Below are positions 57,275-64,000 of a stretch of 64,000 bases of DNA, piece by piece. The stretch is taken from the NCBI GenBank assembly GCA_965112735.1, contig OZ218962.1, positions 1,054,001-1,118,000 of the forward strand, read 5' to 3'. The DNA is from Phaeosaccion multiseriatum (taxonomy: Eukaryota; Ochrophyta, other classes). The notes beneath the pieces were generated by a model. It saw nothing but the letters and a program-made list of their open reading frames with translations, ran no database searches and was not told the DNA's origin. The number at the start of each line of letters is the position of its first letter. Within the stretch, counting starts at the first letter, position 1. A program made the position numbers and the translations under genes.

Positions 57275-59018
57275 AGGAGACCCCCTGGTCCCCCGCCGCC
57301 TCCCCCTCCCACTTGTCCTCCCTTCCCTCCTCCCTCCCTCCCTCCTTCCCTCGGCGGGCTGGGGATGGAGTGTTTCTCTGTGGTGTGAGAGTTGTGGAAG
57401 AGGGGGCTAGTTGCTTAGTGAGCCCGTGGGTGCAGCTATACCCCAGGGGGGTAGTTGCTTAGTGAGCCCGTGGATGCAGCTATAGTCCGAAAGCCTGCTT
57501 TGGATGCACTTCTAGTCAGATAGCATGTGGACATGGCTCGAGTCAGTCAGCCGAGATTTAGCTAGTGGCCTGTAGAAACCTCTATTAGACAGTTAAGCTA
57601 GTTAGCGACTTAGCGGTGGATGGAGGGGAGCGGGTAGGTAAGCGGCTCGGTGAGCGGCTGACTTGGCGAGGGAGAGAGATGGGAAGGAGGAGAGAGCTGC
57701 GGTATTCGCAGTCAAGCAATAAGCAATGTTATATAAGGTGGGCCATGGGAAGCCACCACAGGAGGAGGGGAGCACTTGGCAATCAGTATAAATAGTCTGT
57801 ACTTATTGTAGAATCGATGGCAGTTGATGCCATAGGCTAGTCTGTACTATATTTAGAATCGATGGCAGTGGATGATGCACTGGTTGAGGAGCTTCTCTTT
57901 TGAGTTGTGGGAAGTATCGAGGCTTCTCAATGAACGGCGGGGGACATAAGAGGAGCACAGCGAGGAGACAGAGGGGTGGCTGGGGGACGCAGCTGTGCCT
58001 GGATTGTCCCGATGGCCTTCTCCACGGATGGATGTGCCCCACACTGTATCATACTCCTCATGCATGTCAGTTGTGAATCGTTATACGAGAAACCGTAAGT
58101 AATCCTTCGAAACGGCACAGCCGCACCCAGCAGCGGCGAACACTGTCTATCAGTGAGGAGACAAGGGGATCAGTTCTTCTCATCAGCTCCTCTCCTTTTC
58201 CTTTCCGCATCCTTCCCTCTCCCCCCCCCCCCCTTCTGTCCTCTTTTCTTCGCCCTACCTGCTCGCTCTTCGCTATACTTACGGCTGGAGTATTTGCTTC
58301 CTTCAGAAAACAGGACAAGATGGTTTAATACTTCACTCACAATTTTCTTTTCCATTATACCGTTCGCTTTATCTGTTGAACAAGCTCTCCCCACTCTCAG
58401 ACTCTTCTTTATTCCTTGCTTGTTCAACCAAGCTCTGACCGCCGCTGCGCTCACTCCGCCACAACGAAGTCTCCCCTCTTTCCGCCCCCCCCCCCATTTA
58501 GAAACTCGAGCCTCCATCATGCCTGTTCTCCAGCCGCCCCCCTCTGAGTGGCCCTCTTCTCTGTCTCTCTCCCTCCCTCTCTTGTCCTCTCCTTCCTACC
58601 CAAGCATGCGCTCTCGCGCTTCTACTGCTGTATCACCAACTGCTGCTGCTGCTGTATCACCAACCGTGTGGCTCTGTCGCCAAGCAGCCCTCCATGCCCT
58701 CTCTACAGAATCATGCGTTCGTTCCCGTCTGGGCGGAGTTAGACGATATGGAGGAGAGTGAAGCACACGCTCGCCCTTCCATACGGTGGTCAGTCTCTCC
58801 TCTCAAGAGCCGGTCGATCGGTTGGTTGTCCGCCGCTCCGTCAGTCAGTCCGTCCGTCGGGTGGTCGGATGGTCGTTAAATCGGTCAGTCGGTCACTCCC
58901 TTCGCGTAGCTAGAGAGACCAGCTCCCTCCCTCCATTCCTCCCTTCCTCCCTCCAACCCTCCCTCCCACCCACTCCCCCTACCAGCGCACGCACGCACGC
59001 ACGCACGGCCACACCTCC
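57275..59018. other. Convergent spacer with two short tandem duplications
   Basis: TAGTTGCTTAGTGAGCCCGT begins two near-identical 33-bp copies at 57408 and 57452. A second pair reads AGAATCGATGGCAGT at 57811 and 57856. Two copies of the dispersed TGTATCACCAAC motif are at 58624-58666. No supportable gene is seen. Both flanking genes end here. Confidence 0.6.
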
Positions 59019-62000
59019 TCAGCAGCCCCCAGACGATGCCGCTGCCGAAGCCGCAGCCGCATTGAGCATGGTGTCGTTTGCAGCCAGGCAAGTATGCAAG
59101 AACTCGTTAAAGTGCAACCCCACCTCATCATGGCCGCCTCCTTTGCCACTCCCACCCGAGCCTCCCGCCATCATGCTTGGAGGCAGACTGTCGAGGCAGT
59201 CCCTCTTGGCCACTTGTCGGTGGAAACCTCCGTTCTTCGGTCGGTGCCGGTGTGCGGCCACGAGGGTTCTAACGTCGGCGGCGTCGACCGCGACTCCATG
59301 CTTGGCGCACACATCTGAGAAGGCCTTGGCGGACACCACCCCTCTGCGATAGGGGCTCTCGAGCTGCTTGAGCTCGTTCTTGAGTGGCTTGAGGACGCGA
59401 AGCACATCCGACTTCATCAGGCGGTGGATCTCCTGGGTCTTGGGCAATTCCACGGCGGGTCCCAGCGCGGCACCCGCTGCCGCATACCCGGACTCGGAGC
59501 CCCGGTTGTTGTTATTGTTATTGTTGTTGTTGTTGTTGCGGCTGCCTCTCTGCTGATGGAGGTTCGGCTGGCTCTGAGACGCAGCCAGCCCAGCGGCTCC
59601 ACCTGCCGTAGCCAGCAGCTGCTCCAGACGGCGGCTATACCCTACCTGCTGCTGCTGCGTCCTCTCTTGCAGCTGTGGGGTGCTCGCGGACGAGCTCAGC
59701 GGTCGAGTCCTCTTGACCGCGCCTACGCCATCTGTGACACTGTTGCTATTGCGCCCGCCGCCGGAGAGCTTGCCCGTGCTCGTGGAGGGTCGAACCCGCA
59801 TCTTGGCCCGCAACTTGTCATAGCTCCCCATCGCTGCTGCGCCATTGGAGGTGGCGGGGGATCCACCACCATCGCTGGCGACATCCGAAGCACCGACACC
59901 ACCACCACCACTGGCAGTAGCAGATGCTCCGGCGGCGGGGCCTGCCCCGGTGGGGATGGGTAGCTTCCCAATGCAGTTCTTGAGGAAGACGGTGTAGCAA
60001 ATCAGCGAGCCACCCTTGCGCTCGCACTTGTACTCACGCACCAAATCCATCACCCGATCCGCCGTCAAGCCGGCCGCGCGGTAGCTGTGTACCACCACCG
60101 CGATGAAGTATGCTGGCGGCACCACCCCCATACGACGCGTGTCCTTCTCCTGAAAGGCCTTGAGCATCCGCTGCCATCTGACGTAGAGGTTGCCCCGCAT
60201 CGTTCCTGTGCGACTCACCATGCCGGCCTTGTCGGGGATACACAGTCCATTCTTGTGCAGGTCCGCGCTGCTGGCGGTCTTGGGCCTCTCCCGGGACCCA
60301 ACTCCACCCCCCCCACTATTGAGCCGCGAGGCTGCTATCGCCTCTGCCTCTCTGGCCTCCTTCTCCTCCTGCATCTTTCTCCTGGCCTCCTCGCCTCTCT
60401 TGACCTCGTCGAGTCGATAGAACTTCACGAACTCCTTCATGTGCCAGGGGTTGGCTTTGCGCACTCCGAGACTCACGGTGCCTGTCGAGCCTCCGTACCT
60501 GTGAGCGCCGGTTGTCAGGGGTTCGGTTTCGGTTTCGGTTTCGGTTTGAGTTTGAGTTTGAGTTTCCGGTTTCCGTTTTCCGATTCAGTTTCAGTTTCAG
60601 CCCACGGCTGAGGGATGATTTCTTACAAGTCAATAACATGAGAAGGGGGTTTACCGTACACCCAACACACTAATGAGATGATGATTATCGAATATATAGA
60701 CAAGGACAGTGCCGGCTCTACCCCACTTGCTTTCTATACGTCTTCCAACAGGTCGTTATCGAGACTAGAGATCGTACCTTTCCAGGAGCCCTTCGGCGAT
60801 TCGGTCGTCCACCCCGGGGAAGCTATAGAGCAGGAGCGCACCCTTGAGATCGTAAGAGGTGATGACGCCGGAGCTTGCCGAGTCTATGGAGACGAAGGCG
60901 TGCTCGGCCTGTTGGTTGTTCGAGGGGGAGGGAGGGAGGGACGGAGGGTTGGGGAGGAAGGGAGGGGAGGGGAAGGGGAAGGGGAACGCGCTGAGGCCTA
61001 GGCTGAGAAACAGACAGAAAGAGAGACAGACAGAACGTCAGATACATAGACCGACCGACAGGCAGCTGGGCAGGCAGGAAGGCAGGCAGGAAAGCAGGCA
61101 GGCGACCGAGGGCGAGGTCAATACACACAAACACACATACACACGCACCTTGCTACCGAACTTCGCCGCCAGAGCCTTCTGCAGAAAGTTCTCCGCGCGG
61201 CTCACATCCTGGCGAGTGCGTTCATCCAATATGCGTACTTCCTCTGCGGTCAACGGTGCGGGCGGCTTCTCGTTCTCCACCACCAGTTCGACAAACTCCT
61301 GGAAGGAGATTTGGCCCTTCCCCTTGCGGTCGTACAAGAGAAAGAGGTCCTCGCATTGAGAATCGGCCACGTGGAGACCGAAGGAGGCAACCGCGTCGCG
61401 GAAGTCGAGGTAGGTAATGACGCTCTGAAGTGGGGAGGGAGGGAGGGAGGGAGGGAGGGAGGGAGGGAGGGAGGGAGGGAGGGAGGGAGGGAGGGAGGGA
61501 GGGAGGTGTCAGGATCTTGGCCATTGCCATAGACAGGGCCGATGGGTGGCTCCCAGGCGGAGAGGGTGAAGTACGAGAGGGGGGAAATGCTAATCTTGCT
61601 CATCTGTAGCCGAATATCTCAAACAACCACCACCAGTTGGTGATACACCACCACCACTACCACCGGCACCACGGGCAGCAGCAGCAGCAGCAGCAGCACA
61701 GCGAAATGTCCTACTTGGCTTCGCTCGCTTACCGCGTTCTTCCTCGTGATTCTTCGGAAGGCGCGCAGCAGCTCGTGCGGGCCCGACGTGATGGACCCTG
61801 CGATTTTTGCGCGCAGCGTCTAGGGTAGCCAGAGACAAGAGACAGAGACAAAGAGAAAGAGAGAGGGAGATAGAGATAGAGATAGAGAGATAGGGGGATG
61901 GAGAGAGATAGAGAGAGAGGGAGAGAAGATAACAAGGAGAAAGGTTGATGTCAAGCACGGCAGACTACGTGTCAAGCACAAGGGGAGAGCCAAGAGGAGT

Positions 62001-64000
62001 CATACTGAGTGAAGGGGTGGGGATGACTGCGAAACTGCAGCTCCCGCTCGCAGCCCTCTGCAACTCATCTCACACACACTGACAAACACACACACTCTCT
62101 CTCTCTCTCACGCATGCACACACACACCCATGCACACACACACTCTCTCTCATACGCATCCACACACACAGACACACTGCCAAACACATACACACTCTCC
62201 CTCACACACGCACACGCACACACACACACACCCATACACCCGTATACCTGATGCAGAGTCATGACGCTGGAGGTGCTGGGGTTTGGAGGACGGTTGGCGT
62301 TGGCGGAGTGGAGACGATCAGCTCGCTCCTTGGCAGCCGCCATGTTGAGAGCGTGACTATCACCCGTTAGCTGTGTAGGCAGGGGGGGAGGGGGAGGGAG
62401 GGAGGGAGGGAGGGAGGGAGAGGATGGTGCAAACAAGTACCTGATGCGTGAGGGGAGTACCTCTGTCGCGCGAAACGAAACACAAGCAGTGAAGGGGGGG
62501 TTGGAGGCTTCCTCCTTCCTCTCGCCCGCCTGCTTCTCCTCCTCCTCCTCCTCCTCCTCCTCCTCCTCCTCCTCCTCCTCCTCCTCCTCCTCCTCCTCAT
62601 TCTCCCCCTTATCCCCCTCCCCCTCCTCCATGCTCAACCTACGCACCTCCAGCGTGGTGCCCCCCTTGCCGCCGAGGAGCCACTGCCTAAACTCCGCAAA
62701 GTCCACCATTCCACTCTCGTCCTTGTCGAGGCGTTTGAACATCTCCTTCGCCTCCGACTCGGACAGTCCGGTCAGCCCAATCCCTGTGGACAGGTGCATG
62801 GGTAGGTAGGTAGGTAGGTAGGTAGGTAGGTAGGTAGGTAGGTAGGTAGGTAGGTAGGTAGGTAGGTAGGTAGGTAGGTAGGTAGGTAGGTGGGTAGGTA
62901 GGTAGGTAAGTGGGTAGGTCGGTAGGTAGGTAGGTAGGTAGGTAGGTAGGTAGGTAGGTAGGTAGGTAGGTAGGTAGGTAGGTAGGTAGGTAGGTAGGTA
63001 GGTAGGTAGGTAGGTAGGTAGGTAGGTAGGTAGGTAGGTAGGTAGGTAGGTAGGTAGGTAGGTAGGTAGGTAGGTAGTTAGTTAGGTGGGTAGGTAGGTA
63101 GGTAGGTAAGTAGGTAGGTTGGTGGGTAAGTAGGTAGGTTGGTGGGTAGGTAGGTAGGTAGGTAGGTAGGTAGGTAGGAAGGTAGGTAGGTAGGTAGGTA
63201 GGTAGGCAAAAGGGTGGGTAGGTAGACATATGGGGGTACGAGTATGTTAATGAGAGGCACACGCACATGGGCTAGGTAGGCACATAGGCATGGGTATGGG
63301 GTGTAAGCAGGCGTAAAGGTATGGGGGTAGACAGAGGCATACGGGTATGGGGGTAGGCAGAGCCATAAGGGTATGGGGGTAGGCAGAGGCATACGGGTAT
63401 GGGGGTAGGCAGAGGGGTACGGGTAGGCAGAGGCATACGGGTATGGGGGTAGGCAGAGGCGTACGGGTATGGGGGTAGGCAGAGGCATACGGGTATGGGG
63501 GTAGGCAGAGCCATACGGGTATGGGGGGTAGGCAGAGGCATACGGGTATGGGGGGTAGGCAGAGGCATACGGGTTTGGGGGTAGGCAGAGGCGTACGGGC
63601 ATGGCCAGACCAGGTATGAACCAAATCCCTCACCCTAACCCCATAGCCTAACCCACCTTTGAGGCTCTGAAAGAAGTTCTCTCTGGACAAGAGGAGTGAC
63701 TTGGCCTTCTCCGAGTTGCCCGACACAAAGTTGCGATACGCCCTCAGGGACTCCATCGGGCCCCCGTCAATCTTGCACAAGATCCGCTGGCGGAGCTCGT
63801 CATTGTCGAGGGTGAGGGAGGCGTCGCGGATGTTGGACAGCTTCTCCACGCGGTCTTGTGCAGCCTTGATCTTGTCGAGTTGGAGGTTCTTGCCAAGTGT
63901 GAGTCCGGTGCGCATCTTGGCGGGTTCCTCTTCCGCTTCGGCGAGCTTCTCCGCGTTGAGTGCCTCGTCCGCCTTGGCCACGAGCCACGCTCTGAACTCG
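59019..64000 (-). CDS. EF-hand calcium-binding protein, 5' end outside the window
   Basis: Seven minus-strand exons: 64000(edge)-63657, 62783-62647, 62370-62248, 61819-61733, 61424-61149, 60908-60778, 60498-59019; at least 858 residues here, phases consistent. EF-hand-like segments are [22 protein letters not shown] ([20 protein letters not shown] in exon 62783, a complete loop), [14 protein letters not shown] with [12 protein letters not shown] (degenerate loop split by an intron), [20 protein letters not shown] (degenerate), [20 protein letters not shown], and possibly [15 protein letters not shown] near 60050. The C-terminal 490 residues also contain poly-Asn, Ser/Gly linkers and a last EF-pair-like region ([20 protein letters not shown]). 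Multi-EF-hand proteins of this shape are often ciliary or cytoskeletal, but no ortholog is claimed. The exon ending at 62647 could instead run through a poly-Glu array to 62461. Confidence 0.7.
61436..61506. repeat. GGGA microsatellite in EF-hand gene intron
   Basis: About 17 GGGA units. On the gene strand it is CCCT, the pyrimidine tract directly before the acceptor CACTTCAG of exon 61424-61149. Confidence 0.9.
62528..62597. repeat. CTC/GAG array in EF-hand gene
   Basis: About 23 GAG units on the gene strand, either intronic or coding poly-Glu depending on which of two donors (GAG|GTGCGT at 62646 or GAG|GTACTC at 62460) is used. Confidence 0.85.
62805..63200. repeat. GTAG tetranucleotide array of about 390 bp
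   Basis: Almost pure GGTA/GTAG repeat, the longest uninterrupted array in the window, inside the EF-hand gene intron 62784-63656. Confidence 0.97.
63285..63600. repeat. Minisatellite GGGGGTAGGCAGAGGCATAC
   Basis: About eleven copies of a 25-27 bp unit (GGGTATGGGGGTAGGCAGAG plus CATAC or CGTAC) in the same intron as the GTAG array; the unit contains the GTAG core and may have grown from it. Confidence 0.93.

Noticed and set aside
58067-58761. Small frames on both strands in the NDH-2/EF-hand spacer
   Set aside because: Short, no family resemblance, and they include the dispersed motif and poly-pyrimidine sequence; better seen as 3' UTR.
62687-63602. YLPTYLPT and PYPYASAY repeat frames resembling a secreted repeat protein
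   Set aside because: Pure translations of the GTAG and minisatellite arrays within a well-bounded intron.

Overview
This is nuclear DNA of a eukaryote. Almost every gene is split by short GT-AG spliceosomal introns, and the exon joins given here were worked out by hand from splice sites, reading phase and protein-family continuity. Several proteins begin with a signal peptide followed at once by a transit-like stretch that starts with phenylalanine: the SOUL/DUF2358 protein, the N-acetyl-glutamyl-phosphate reductase, the thylakoid-lumen protein and possibly the NADH dehydrogenase. That bipartite presequence with Phe is the hallmark of plastids of secondary red-algal origin, so the best guess is a photosynthetic stramenopile (heterokont) alga. 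The exact group cannot be read from this window. The DNA is unusually rich in microsatellites and minisatellites, mostly in introns and between genes, sometimes in coding sequence.

Layout. 1-6079 (+): 3' part of a modular polyketide synthase (ER, KR, ACP, Pls-like membrane/hexapeptide domain, thioester reductase). 7220-10054 (-): plastid DUF2358-SOUL haem-binding protein. 10521-15163 (+): 12-exon fimbrin/plastin-like actin bundler. 15786 to about 18648 (-): METTL21-type methyltransferase. 19091-22494 (+): ArgC of arginine synthesis. 22745-30213 (-): leucine-rich-repeat protein with a giant low-complexity tail. 30538-32544 (+): unrecognised basic-tailed protein. 32698-32896: a 64-bp near-perfect inverted repeat. 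34447-35271 (-): thylakoid-lumen protein resembling only the C-terminal domain of SOQ1/NHLRC2. 36121-37655: weakly supported small genes. 37828-38898 (-): NHP2 of the H/ACA snoRNP. 39317-44369 (+): a protein resembling FAAP100 of the Fanconi anaemia core complex. 44825-52265 (-): 1882-aa multi-KH RNA-binding protein with RGG-like and prion-like tails. 52662-57274 (+): type II NAD(P)H dehydrogenase. 59019-64000 (-): EF-hand protein whose 5' end lies outside the window.

The genes do not form a pathway. The order is strikingly regular: head-to-head pairs share 324-466 bp promoters and tail-to-tail pairs share repeat-rich 3' spacers. The least explained signal is a short dispersed motif (core TTGGTGATACAG, embedded in CAG/CTG runs). 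It occurs some twenty times across several genes, on both strands and in different reading frames.
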